14,173 nt of DNA from Eubacteriales bacterium (GTDB taxonomy: Bacteria; Bacillota; Clostridia; Oscillospirales; Oscillospiraceae), in contig JAUMXS010000020.1 in the NCBI GenBank assembly GCA_030528965.1, positions 1 to 14,173 on the forward strand, written 5' to 3'. Shown piece after piece: positions 6,872 to 13,091 of the stretch. The position numbers were made by a program, and so were the translations under genes. A model generated the notes under the pieces. That model was not told where the DNA came from and did no database searches. It saw only the letters and a program-made list of their open reading frames with translations. Each line of letters begins with the position of its first letter. Position 1 is the first letter of the stretch.

Positions 6872-7405
6872 CTATCCCCAAAGGAGCCTGACGGACCATG
6901 CTGCGGCAAGAAAGCCGGCCAGGTCCGCGCAGAGCGCCGCGGGGATAGCATGGCGCGTTTTTTTTATTCCGACGGCACCGAAATAGACGGCGATGACGTA
7001 GAAAGTAGTTTCGGTGGAGCCGAGCATGACGGCCGCCGTGCGGCCGACGATGGAATCTGCCCCGGCCGCGGCGATTAGTTCACTGCCGACAGCCAGAGCG
7101 CCGCTGCCGCTGAAGGGGCGGAGCAGCATGAGTGGGGCGAGATCCGACGGTATGCCGATGGCAGAGAGCATCGGGGTCAGAAAAACGGTCAGGGCATCCA
7201 GAGCGCCGGATGCACGGAGCATATAGAGCGGCGGCAGGAGACAGACAAGGGCCGGGAGGATCCGCAAAACGGTTCGCAGACCGTCAGCGGCACCGTCTGT
7301 AAGTGCGGAAAACACGTCCACATCGCGAAAAACGGCATGCAGACCGACCCCCGCCAGAAGGAGACAGGGGCAGAGTGCGGCCAGAGAACCAAGCCAGGTG
7401 TTCAT
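6872..7405 (-). CDS. spmB: Spore maturation protein B
   Basis: A 177-residue integral membrane protein (Bacillus SpmB is about the same length) with nucleoside-recognition/GATE-type sequence. SpmA and SpmB are needed for normal spore core dehydration and heat resistance; the transported species is not established. Family motifs are LLRPFSGSGAL (94-104), GSTETTFYV (129-137) and GIKKTRHA (146-153), with hydrophobic segments near 5-25, 45-63, 70-95, 100-115 and 155-175. ATG at 7405 is chosen: AAGGAG at 7417-7412 is 6 nt away and the resulting length matches the family. This ATG overlaps the spmA stop as ATGA, so translation is coupled. It converges on the methyltransferase gene, with 39 nt between the two stops. 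Confidence 0.95.
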   Translation of the reverse strand: MNTWLGSLAALCPCLLLAGVGLHAVFRDVDVFSALTDGAADGLRTVLRILPALVCLLPPLYMLRASGALDALTVFLTPMLSAIGIPSDLAPLMLLRPFSGSGALAVGSELIAAAGADSIVGRTAAVMLGSTETTFYVIAVYFGAVGIKKTRHAIPAALCADLAGFLAAAWSVRLLWG

Positions 7406-7980
7406 GGCCGGCTCCTTCCGATTACTGCGGCACAGCAAAGGCCCACGGCAACGGAGAATAGAGAACTCAGCCAGACGGCAGGGAGAATGTCAAAGGAATT
7501 GACAGCGCCGTTTGCTGCCCGGACGGCTGCTACGGTAGTGGGCAGAAGCTGGACAGAGGCAGTGTTCATGACAACGAGTCGGCAGAGTTCGTTCTCCGCA
7601 GGCGCATTTCCGTTATGGGTATGCAGACGTTCTGCGGCGCGGATGCCGGCTGGGGTGGCGGCATTTCCGAGTCCGAGCAGATTGGCGCTCAGATTACAGG
7701 AGAGCGCTTCCATGAGCGCGGAGTCACGCCGCGCGGAGGGAAACAGTTTCCCAAGCAGCGGACGGAGCCGGTCGGCGAGCAGACCGGCGAGGCCCGAACG
7801 CCGCATGACCTCCATGACTCCGGACCAGAGACACAGAGGGCCGCCGATCGCCAGAACCAGGGAAAAGGCGGCCTGTGCGCCCTCCATGGCGGAGGCGCTC
7901 ACGGCGGCAGCACGTCCTGTGGCCGTACCCCACAGAATTGAAATGCCCGTCATTAAAACCCAGACGATTGTCATTGCCAT
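7402..7980 (-). CDS. spmA: Spore maturation protein A
   Basis: A 192-residue membrane protein with the SpmA signatures NLLGLGNAATP (100-110) and VMNTASVQLLPTTVAAVRAA (137-156), plus an N-terminal hydrophobic helix (3-19) and further ones near 36-55 and 165-187. Acting with SpmB it contributes to spore core dehydration in the mother cell or forespore envelope. The ATG at 7980 has GAGGGA upstream at suitable distance (about 7 nt). In Bacillus subtilis spmA-spmB follow dacB in a sigma-E operon; here no dacB precedes, and a sigma-E-like promoter lies about 50 nt upstream. Confidence 0.95.
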   Translation of the reverse strand: MAMTIVWVLMTGISILWGTATGRAAAVSASAMEGAQAAFSLVLAIGGPLCLWSGVMEVMRRSGLAGLLADRLRPLLGKLFPSARRDSALMEALSCNLSANLLGLGNAATPAGIRAAERLHTHNGNAPAENELCRLVVMNTASVQLLPTTVAAVRAANGAVNSFDILPAVWLSSLFSVAVGLCCAAVIGRSRP

Positions 7981-8027
7981 GTTCGATCCCTCATTTCCTG
8001 TATCGCCCGCAAAGAGCTTTCTGAGAA

Positions 8028-8057
8028 ATTCTATGTTCGTCCCTGTGGAAACTATGA
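8028..8057 (-). promoter_or_regulatory. Sigma-E-like promoter of spmAB
   Basis: CATAGAAT at 8035-8028 matches 7 of 8 positions of the sigma-E -10 (CATACAmT), and TCATAGT at 8057-8051 matches 6 of 7 of the -35 (kmATATw), with a 15-nt spacer. Transcription would start near 8021, about 40 nt before spmA. Bacillus spmAB is in the sigma-E (mother cell) regulon, which agrees. Confidence 0.65.
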
Positions 8058-8112
8058 ATCATAACTTGCAGAGAAATGGGAAAAATGGGCAGTCGGACGA
8101 GAGAATTGCACC

Positions 8113-8141
8113 TTGACAGTGCAAAAATATGTTGATATACT
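8113..8141 (+). promoter_or_regulatory. Near-consensus sigma-A promoter of the abrB-like gene
   Basis: TTGACA at 8113-8118 (6/6) and TATACT at 8136-8141 (5/6) are 17 nt apart, with an extended TGa just before the -10. This is the strongest promoter by eye in the window and implies high vegetative expression or repression by a bound factor. Transcription would start near 8148. Confidence 0.85.
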
Positions 8142-8190
8142 GATAAAACATGAAGAAAAAAGTGGAAATCGGTAGCAAGGGGGTTCAACG

Positions 8191-8436
8191 GTGAAAGAAA
8201 CCGGGATCGTTCGCAAGGTAGACGAATTGGGACGAGTCGTATTGCCGATAGAGCTTCGCAGGACCCTGAATATCGAGCAAAAGGATCTGCTGGAGATCTA
8301 TGTGGAAGATGACGCGATCATTCTGCGAAAAAAGGAAACGGCCTGCATTTTTTGCGGCGGGCTGCGCGATCTGCAAGTCTACCGTGGGCGCAACGTATGC
8401 GCCAACTGTATCCGGCGTCTTTCGGAAAATCGGTAG
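8191..8436 (+). CDS. abrB: AbrB-family transition-state regulator with C-terminal Cys module
   Basis: An 81-residue DNA-binding protein. The first ~48 residues are a classic AbrB/SpoVT swapped-hairpin domain (TGIVRKVDELGRVVLPIELR, 4-23). The C-terminal part carries two Cys pairs, C52/C55 and C70/C73 (CIFC and CANC), a likely zinc-binding module that I recall in clostridial AbrB homologues. Bacillus AbrB represses post-exponential genes and is itself controlled at sporulation onset; a similar role is inferred here. The start is GTG at 8191, set by AAGGGGG at 8177-8183 with 7 nt spacing and by the family N-terminus MKxTGIVRKVD. It has its own promoter and terminator and so is monocistronic. The symbol is by family similarity; genomes often hold several AbrB paralogues. 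Confidence 0.92.
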   Translation: MKETGIVRKVDELGRVVLPIELRRTLNIEQKDLLEIYVEDDAIILRKKETACIFCGGLRDLQVYRGRNVCANCIRRLSENR

Positions 8437-8476
8437 GGAATGCCATCCGAAGAAAAATGAAACCAGCTGTATTCTT

Positions 8477-8519
8477 AAAAAGTCCGGCGGTTCCGTAAAT
8501 GGAACGGCCGGACTTTTTT
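8477..8519 (+). terminator. Intrinsic terminator of the abrB-like gene
   Basis: The stem AAAAGTCCGGC (8477-8487) pairs with GCCGGAC plus T's (8507-8517). A second helix of GTTCC and GGAAC closes over a GTAAAT loop, and the run TTTTTT lies at 8514-8519. It starts 41 nt after the abrB stop. Confidence 0.93.
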
Positions 8520-8592
8520 CGGCGCTGTAAATGTTTTGGCGAATAAAAGGGGATGGAGGATGGAGCCATCGAAGGATCCGCGCATTTCAGGG

Positions 8593-8649
8593 ACATTTTT
8601 TAAAATGTGAAGCTCAGACTTGACAGAACTTGCTTACATGATGCAAAAT
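8593..8649 (+). promoter_or_regulatory. Possible operator and promoter before ygeW
   Basis: A perfect AT-rich palindrome, ACATTTT-TT-AAAATGT (8593-8608), lies 11 nt upstream of a consensus -35, TTGACA (8620-8625). The -10 is poor: CAAAAT at 8644-8649 with an 18-nt spacer. A strong -35 with a weak -10 beside a dyad suggests a regulated promoter, but this is inference. The rest of the 8520-8733 gap holds no gene I can support. Confidence 0.35.
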
Positions 8650-8733
8650 ACAAGAGACGGGTCGATTTTATGCACTGTCCGGGTGACTATCCGGCGTACA
8701 GGACGAGCCGATCAGACTGCGGAGGTTTTTTAT

Positions 8734-9924
8734 ATGGTGATCAGCCCTTATATTGCTCAGCTTGAGAAACTGATGTTCGGCGGCATGTATGAGAATGATT
8801 TCTTCCTTACATGGGATAAAACAGATGATGAACTGGCGGCGGTTTTCGCAGTGGCGGATGCTCTGCGTGCATTGCGCGAGGCCAATATTTCCACGAAAGT
8901 TTTTGATTCGGGACTGGGTATTTCGCTGTTTCGTGACAATTCCACCCGCACCCGTTTCTCCTTTTCCTCGGCCTGCAATCTGCTGGGGCTGACGGTGCAG
9001 GATCTGGACGAAGGCAAAAGCCAGATCGCCCACGGTGAGACGGTCCGGGAGACGGCCAATATGGTCAGCTTTATGGCGGATGTCATCGGCATCCGGGACG
9101 ATATGTACATCGGCAAGGGCCACACCTACCAGAAGGCTTTTTCGGAGGCTGTGCGGCAGGGGCATGCAGACGGTGTGCTGGAGCAGGCTCCTACGCTCGT
9201 GAATCTGCAGTGTGACATCGACCACCCCACGCAGTGCATGGCGGACATGCTGCACGTCATCCATGAATTTGGCGGCGTGGAAAAACTGCGCGGAAAGAAA
9301 GTGGCTATGACCTGGGCGTATTCGCCGAGTTACGGCAAGCCGCTGTCCGTCCCGCAGGGCGTGATCGGCCTGTTCACGCGCTTTGGCATGGATGTTGTGC
9401 TTGCGCATCCGGAAGGCTATGAGGTTTTCCCGGAGGTCGAGGAAGTGGCGCGCCGGAATGCGGAAGCCTCAGGAGGCAGCTTTACTAAGGTTGGCACCAT
9501 GGCGGAGGCCTTTGAGGGCGCGGATATCGTTTATCCGAAGAGCTGGGCTCCCTTTGCTGCGATGGAGAAGCGTACGAAGCTGTATGAGAATGGTGACGAT
9601 GCGGGTATCCGTGAGCTGGAAAAGGAACTGCTTGCCGAAAATGCGCAGCATAAAGAGTGGACCTGCACGGAAGAACTCATGTCGCTGACTACCGGCGGCA
9701 GCGGACTGTATCTGCACTGCCTGCCTGCGGATATCACGGGAGTGAGCTGCGAACAGGGCGAAGTGGATGCCTCGGTGTTTGATCGTTACCGCACGCCGCT
9801 GTATAAGCAGGCGAGTTATAAGCCGTACATCATTGCGGCTATGATCTTCCTGGCGAAGCAGAAGGATCCCATTGCCTCGCTTCGTATGCTCGAGCAGCGC
9901 GGACTCGAGCGGCATTGCCGCTGA
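8734..9924 (+). CDS. ygeW: YgeW-type carbamoyltransferase (substrate unknown)
   Basis: A 396-residue member of the ornithine/aspartate carbamoyltransferase superfamily, the same length as Escherichia coli YgeW and very close to it from memory. The carbamoyl-phosphate site FRDNSTRTR is at 66-74, HPTQ at 164-167, the long conserved block [18 protein letters not shown] at 192-209, and HCLP at 328-331. YgeW is a knotted transcarbamylase; it is distinct from ornithine and aspartate enzymes and its acceptor amine has not been established. ATG 8734 is chosen because GGAGG at 8721-8725 lies 8 nt upstream and the length matches. The open frame extends back to 8620, but that extension is not YgeW-like and overlaps the putative promoter. 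None of the usual ygeW partners (diaminopropionate ammonia-lyase, YgeY, SsnA, selenium-dependent dehydrogenase genes) is in view; rnhA follows. Confidence 0.95.
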   Translation: MVISPYIAQLEKLMFGGMYENDFFLTWDKTDDELAAVFAVADALRALREANISTKVFDSGLGISLFRDNSTRTRFSFSSACNLLGLTVQDLDEGKSQIAHGETVRETANMVSFMADVIGIRDDMYIGKGHTYQKAFSEAVRQGHADGVLEQAPTLVNLQCDIDHPTQCMADMLHVIHEFGGVEKLRGKKVAMTWAYSPSYGKPLSVPQGVIGLFTRFGMDVVLAHPEGYEVFPEVEEVARRNAEASGGSFTKVGTMAEAFEGADIVYPKSWAPFAAMEKRTKLYENGDDAGIRELEKELLAENAQHKEWTCTEELMSLTTGGSGLYLHCLPADITGVSCEQGEVDASVFDRYRTPLYKQASYKPYIIAAMIFLAKQKDPIASLRMLEQRGLERHCR

Positions 9925-9977
9925 AAAGAGAAAACGGACGTCCTTTTCGGGCGACCGGGGAGGACGGTGATAAGCAA

Positions 9978-10418
9978 ATGAAAAAAGTCACGATTTATAC
10001 GGATGGCGCCTGTTCGGGAAACCCGGGGCCGGGCGGCTGGGCTGCTATTCTCATGTACGGGAAGGCGCAGAAAGAGCTTACCGGCGGTGAGCCGGAAACC
10101 ACCAATAACCGCATGGAACTGAGCGCGGTGACTGCTGCTCTGGAAGCTCTGCGCGAGCCCTGCGAGGTGGAACTGTTTACAGACAGCCAGTATATTGCGA
10201 ACGCGATCAATCTCGGCTGGCTGCGGGAATGGAAAAGACGGGGCTGGCGCCGCCGTGACGGGGTGCTCAAGAACGTCGATATCTGGCAGCAGCTGGATGA
10301 ACTTCTGCAGAAACACAGCGTTCATATCGTCTGGGTCCGCGGTCATGCCGACAACCCGCTGAACAATCGCTGTGATGCGCTGGCGGTTGAGGCAAGAGAA
10401 CGTTTTGCCGAGCTTTGA
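9978..10418 (+). CDS. rnhA: Ribonuclease HI
   Basis: A 146-residue RNase HI that cleaves the RNA strand of RNA/DNA hybrids, removing primers and R-loops. All catalytic residues are present: D9 ([15 protein letters not shown]), E47 (NNRMEL), D69 (TDSQY), H123 (VRGHA) and D133 (NNRCDALA). The basic handle sequence [15 protein letters not shown] (81-95) is present, as in the Escherichia coli enzyme. Size is typical. ATG 9978 is supported by GGTGAT at 9966-9971 (6 nt away), part of a longer match to the anti-Shine-Dalgarno complement. It lies 53 nt after ygeW on the same strand with no terminator between, so cotranscription is likely. It converges on the ribosomal protein operon, sharing the hairpin at 10480-10515. 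Confidence 0.97.
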   Translation: MKKVTIYTDGACSGNPGPGGWAAILMYGKAQKELTGGEPETTNNRMELSAVTAALEALREPCEVELFTDSQYIANAINLGWLREWKRRGWRRRDGVLKNVDIWQQLDELLQKHSVHIVWVRGHADNPLNNRCDALAVEARERFAEL

Positions 10419-10471
10419 ATCCCGAACGGATAAAGCACCTGTAAGGATTCTTTTTTGATCGTTGAGTTTAC

Positions 10472-10515
10472 AGAAAAATAATAAGGCCGTCTTCCTTGTG
10501 GAAGACGGCCTTATT
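10472..10515. terminator. Terminator between rnhA and rplA
   Basis: A perfect 16-bp stem (10480-10495 with 10500-10515) has a TTGT tetraloop. On the minus strand it runs into a T-rich tail (TTATTATTTTTCTG), a strong terminator for the rplA end of the ribosomal operon. On the plus strand the tail (TTATTGTATC) is weaker, but it may also stop rnhA transcripts. Confidence 0.93.
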
Positions 10516-10571
10516 GTATCCGGATGACCGGAAGCGGCAGTGTTTAAACTGTCCGCGTGAATGTATATCGC

Positions 10572-11264
10572 TTACAGCTGACGGTTCGCGTTGATCTTGA
10601 CACCGGGGCCCATGGTGGAAGCGGTGACACAGCTACGGATATACTGGCCCTTCGCTGCGGCGGGCTTCGCCTTGATGATGGCGGCGATCAGGGTGTTGAA
10701 GTTATCAACCAGCTTTTCGGCGCCGAAGCTGACCTTGCCGATCGGGCAGTGGATGATGTTGGTCTTGTCAAGACGGTACTCGATCTTACCGGCCTTGATC
10801 TCGTGGATGGCCTGGGTCAGGTTGGGGGTAACGGTACCGGCCTTGGGGGAGGGCATGAGGCCCTTGGGGCCGAGCAGCTTACCCAGACGACCGACGACAC
10901 CCATCATATCCGGGGTGGCGACGACGACGTCATAATCGAACCAGTTTTCGCCCTGGATCTTCTGAACGAGATCCTGGCCGCCGACGAAGTCGGCACCGGC
11001 CGCACGGGCTTCTTCTTCGCGTTCGGGCTTGCAGAACACGAGCACACGGCGGGTCTTGCCGGTGCCGTGGGGCAGGACGATGGCGCCGCGGACCTGCTGG
11101 TCGGCGTGACGGGAGTCGACACCCAGCTTAACGTGCAGTTCTACGGTCTCATCAAACTTAGCCTTGCTGGCCTGGCAGACCAGAGCGAAAGCATCCTGCG
11201 GATCATACAGAGCCTGTTTATCAATGAGCTTGGCGCTCTCTTTATAATTCTTGCCTCTGAACAA
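10572..11264 (-). CDS. rplA: Ribosomal protein L1
   Basis: A 230-residue L1 protein of the 50S stalk near the E site, and in many bacteria a translational repressor of its own operon. Recognisable blocks are [20 protein letters not shown] (36-55), [13 protein letters not shown] (58-70), [19 protein letters not shown] and [21 protein letters not shown]. The start is TTG at 11264 with AGGAGG at 11278-11273, 8 nt away; the resulting N-terminus [10 protein letters not shown] fits L1. It follows rplK by 62 nt, a spacer holding an L1-site-like hairpin. rplJ does not follow: the gene ends in a strong terminator and then convergent rnhA. Confidence 0.97.
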   Translation of the reverse strand: MFRGKNYKESAKLIDKQALYDPQDAFALVCQASKAKFDETVELHVKLGVDSRHADQQVRGAIVLPHGTGKTRRVLVFCKPEREEEARAAGADFVGGQDLVQKIQGENWFDYDVVVATPDMMGVVGRLGKLLGPKGLMPSPKAGTVTPNLTQAIHEIKAGKIEYRLDKTNIIHCPIGKVSFGAEKLVDNFNTLIAAIIKAKPAAAKGQYIRSCVTASTMGPGVKINANRQL

Positions 11265-11284
11265 TTTGATTTCCTCCTAATAAT

Positions 11285-11312
11285 GTGGTTCGTCGGAGAT
11301 GAATCCTCCCAC
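11285..11312 (-). promoter_or_regulatory. Probable L1-binding autoregulatory hairpin in the rplK-rplA spacer
   Basis: In the mRNA sense, GTGGGAGG at the 5' side and CTCCGACGAACCAC at the 3' side form a hairpin: an outer GUGG/CCAC helix, an inner GGAG/CUCC helix, and an asymmetric internal loop. This arrangement matches the L1 site of 23S rRNA helices 76-78, which I recall as GGTGGGAGG paired with CCGAC then CCAC, and known L1 operators. It ends 6 nt before the rplA ribosome binding site. L1 binding here would block rplA initiation. Confidence 0.7.
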
Positions 11313-11326
11313 GTTAGGGGCGGCTG

Positions 11327-11752
11327 TTAGTCGCCGACCACGACGCCCATGCTGCGGCAGGTGCCGGCGATCATGGACATGGCTGCCTCGACGTCGCTGC
11401 AGTTGAGGTCAGGCATTTTCTGCTCAGCGATCTTGCGCAGATCTTCCTTGCTGATGGTGGCAACCTTATCACGCTGGGGAACACCGGAAGCGGTGTCGAT
11501 TCCACAGGCCTTCTTGATGAGAAGAGCGGCGGGGGGAGTCTTGGTGATGAAGGAGAAGCTGCGGTCGCCATAAACGGTGATGACGACGGGGATCATCAGA
11601 CCCATGTCGCCCTTGGTACGCTCGTTAAAGTCCTTGGTGAACTGAGAAATATTGATACCGTACTGACCCAGAGCCGGGCCCACGGGGGGCGCGGGGGTAG
11701 CCTTACCGGCGGGAACCTGGAATCTGACGTATCCGACGATTTTCTGTGCCAA
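11327..11752 (-). CDS. rplK: Ribosomal protein L11
   Basis: At 141 residues this is exactly the standard L11 length. L11 binds the GTPase-associated region of 23S rRNA and is needed for the RelA-type stringent response. The N-terminal domain carries [20 protein letters not shown] (13-32), [21 protein letters not shown] is present, and the C-terminal RNA-binding domain ends in SMGVVV. The start is TTG at 11752, with GGAGG at 11766-11762 (9 nt) and the universal N-terminus [10 protein letters not shown] further in-frame ATG at 11776 overlaps the nusG stop as ATGA and would add eight residues; I consider it less likely because the ribosome binding site lies downstream of it. Part of rpmG-secE-nusG-rplK-rplA. 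Confidence 0.97.
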   Translation of the reverse strand: MAQKIVGYVRFQVPAGKATPAPPVGPALGQYGINISQFTKDFNERTKGDMGLMIPVVITVYGDRSFSFITKTPPAALLIKKACGIDTASGVPQRDKVATISKEDLRKIAEQKMPDLNCSDVEAAMSMIAGTCRSMGVVVGD

Positions 11753-11772
11753 CGAAAAGCACCTCCAAATAC

Positions 11773-12300
11773 TCAATCATTTTTTACGGGTTCGACCTGA
11801 TCCAGTTCCAGGTCGACGGGGGTTTCTCTTCCAAACATGGAAACAACGACACGGACGAGATCCTTTTCGGGTTCCAATTCGTCCACGGTGCCGAGGAAGC
11901 CCTCCAGCGGGCCGTCCACAATCTTGACGGTATCGCCGACATCATAGCCGACAACGACCTCACGGTGCTCCACACCGAGGTCAAGGATTTCCTGTTCCGT
12001 CAGGGGAACGGCTTTACCGCCCGCGCCAACAAAACCCGTGGCGCCGCGGCAATTACGCACCAGATGCCAGCTTTCATCTGTCAGGACCATTTTCACCAGC
12101 ACATAGCCGGGGAAAACTTTACGTTCCACGGTTTTTTCACCCGCATCGGTATGTTCGACAACGGTTTCCATGGGGATCCTGACTTCCTGGATCAGATCCT
12201 GCATCCGGCGATTTTCCGCCGCCTTCATAATCGCGGCAGAGACAGTGTTTTCATATCCGGAGTATGTGTGAATCACATACCATTTTGCTTCGTCCGCCAT
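11773..12300 (-). CDS. nusG: Transcription elongation/antitermination factor NusG
   Basis: A 175-residue NusG. The N-terminal NGN domain (about 5-112) includes [12 protein letters not shown] (7-18), IPMETVVE and [22 protein letters not shown] (62-83). The C-terminal KOW domain lies at about 121-148 ([20 protein letters not shown]). NusG binds the RNA polymerase clamp and links it to Rho, the ribosome or pausing signals. The ATG at 12300 is 1 nt after the secE stop, with GGTGA at 12311-12307 inside secE, so translation is coupled. No insertion or truncation is seen. Confidence 0.97.
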   Translation of the reverse strand: MADEAKWYVIHTYSGYENTVSAAIMKAAENRRMQDLIQEVRIPMETVVEHTDAGEKTVERKVFPGYVLVKMVLTDESWHLVRNCRGATGFVGAGGKAVPLTEQEILDLGVEHREVVVGYDVGDTVKIVDGPLEGFLGTVDELEPEKDLVRVVVSMFGRETPVDLELDQVEPVKND

Positions 12301-12301
12301 G

Positions 12302-12571
12302 TTAGCTCACCAGCATGAGAATCGCCCGGATGCCGGCGGAAGCCAGCGTATCAAAACCCCAGAGAAGAATGGCAGAAACTACCATGAACGTCAGAGCAAC
12401 GGAAGTGTTCTTGACGGTCTGCTCAGAGGTCGGCCAGACGACTTTCTTAAGCTCACTTTTCATATCACGGAGCCATTTCTTTACGCGCTGGAAGAATCCG
12501 GGTCTGACATCGGTCTTTTTGACTGCTCCGGCTTTGGCAGAAGCGGGGACCTTTTTTTCTTCATTAGCCAT
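12302..12571 (-). CDS. secE: Preprotein translocase subunit SecE
   Basis: An 89-residue single-span SecE. The N-terminus is a charged, low-complexity tail (1-22). The conserved amphipathic helix with ELKKVVWPT (40-48) precedes one transmembrane segment (about 57-86). SecE clamps SecY in the SecYEG channel. ATG 12571 has AAGGAA roughly 10 nt upstream. It lies 22 nt after rpmG and 1 nt before nusG, the usual bacterial order. Confidence 0.96.
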   Translation of the reverse strand: MANEEKKVPASAKAGAVKKTDVRPGFFQRVKKWLRDMKSELKKVVWPTSEQTVKNTSVALTFMVVSAILLWGFDTLASAGIRAILMLVS

Positions 12572-12593
12572 GCGTGTACTTTCCTTTCCCGGA

Positions 12594-12752
12594 CTACTTC
12601 GTTTCGTTATGCGTGGTGTGCTTGCGGCAGAACGGACAATACTTGCTCATTTCGAGCTTTTCAGGCGTGTTTTTCTTGTTCTTGAAGGTATTGTAGTTCC
12701 TCTGCTTGCATTCACTGCACCTGAGCGTGACTTTGATTCTCGCATCAGCCAT
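12594..12752 (-). CDS. rpmG: Ribosomal protein L33
   Basis: A 52-residue L33 of the zinc-binding (C+) type: Cys pairs C12/C15 (CSEC) and C39/C42 (CPFC) flank the family core [20 protein letters not shown] (16-35), and the protein ends HNETK. ATG 12752 is fixed by AAGGAGGT at 12768-12761, 8 nt away; the longer open frame to 12899 is leader sequence. First gene of the secE-nusG-rplK-rplA operon. Zinc-type L33 proteins often have zinc-free paralogues elsewhere in the genome. Confidence 0.96.
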   Translation of the reverse strand: MADARIKVTLRCSECKQRNYNTFKNKKNTPEKLEMSKYCPFCRKHTTHNETK

Positions 12753-12876
12753 TTTTCGGCACCTCCTTATCGTATTTGCACCGGCTGAAACCGGCACGAT
12801 TTGCCTCCCTGTATGGATGATAGGGCGGAATATGTTCCTCCCTGCGGCATAGCGCGGGAGAGAGAAAACCGACCCG

Positions 12877-12907
12877 AAAAGGGCTCTTTTGCATGACAAA
12901 AGAACCC
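12877..12907 (-). promoter_or_regulatory. Attenuator-like hairpin in the rpmG leader
   Basis: In the mRNA, GGGTTCTTTTG (12907-12897) pairs with CAAAAGAGCCC (12891-12881), 10 of 11 Watson-Crick plus one G-U, around a 5-nt loop, followed by TTTT (12880-12877). It begins about 15 nt after the predicted start and looks like a weak intrinsic terminator, possibly a leader attenuator. The remaining ~110 nt of leader before rpmG contain only a small CCGG hairpin at 12781-12794. Confidence 0.45.
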
Positions 12908-12928
12908 ATCACCCGACAGGTAACCATT

Positions 12929-12957
12929 ACTATAACACACCCCGCAAAGAAGGTCAA
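12929..12957 (-). promoter_or_regulatory. Strong sigma-A promoter of the rpmG-rplA operon
   Basis: TTGACC at 12957-12952 (5/6) and TATAGT at 12934-12929 (5/6) are 17 nt apart with an extended TGT before the -10. Transcription would start near 12922, leaving a leader of about 170 nt before rpmG. It is divergent from the folC promoter. Confidence 0.85.
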
Positions 12958-12977
12958 GCCTTTTTATATTTTGTGCG

Positions 12978-13006
12978 TTGCAATCGCCGCGATGCGGTGG
13001 TATAAT
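12978..13006 (+). promoter_or_regulatory. Sigma-A promoter of folC
   Basis: TTGCAA at 12978-12983 (4/6) and TATAAT at 13001-13006 (6/6) have a 17-nt spacer and an extended TGg before the -10. Transcription would start near 13013, about 80 nt before folC. Confidence 0.75.
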
Positions 13007-13091
13007 CCAGTAATCTGCAAAAAGAGCGAAAAACCGAGGGGTCGGACGCAGAATACAGACCCGATACTACACCAAGAGACGGAGGATGGAC

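Noticed and set aside
8620..8733. N-terminal extension of ygeW from 8620
   Set aside because: The proposed start overlaps the TTGACA -35 and has no ribosome binding site; the ATG at 8734 has GGAGG at 8 nt and gives the family length.
8650..8733. Riboswitch (guanidine or purine type) before ygeW
   Set aside because: ACGG and ACGAG pieces and a short GTCC/GGAC pairing caught the eye, but no known aptamer core could be assembled and no terminator or sequestering helix is evident.
10557..11330. A 257-codon plus-strand open frame
   Set aside because: It mirrors rplA on the opposite strand; the Gly/Asp/Val-rich product has no ribosome binding site or family likeness.
12572..12593. tRNA gene near secE
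   Set aside because: tRNA genes are sometimes found next to rpmG/secE, but the spacers here are too short and hold no cloverleaf.
12781..12794. Small CCGG hairpin just before the rpmG ribosome binding site
   Set aside because: Only 4 bp with a 6-nt loop; likely chance in GC-rich sequence.
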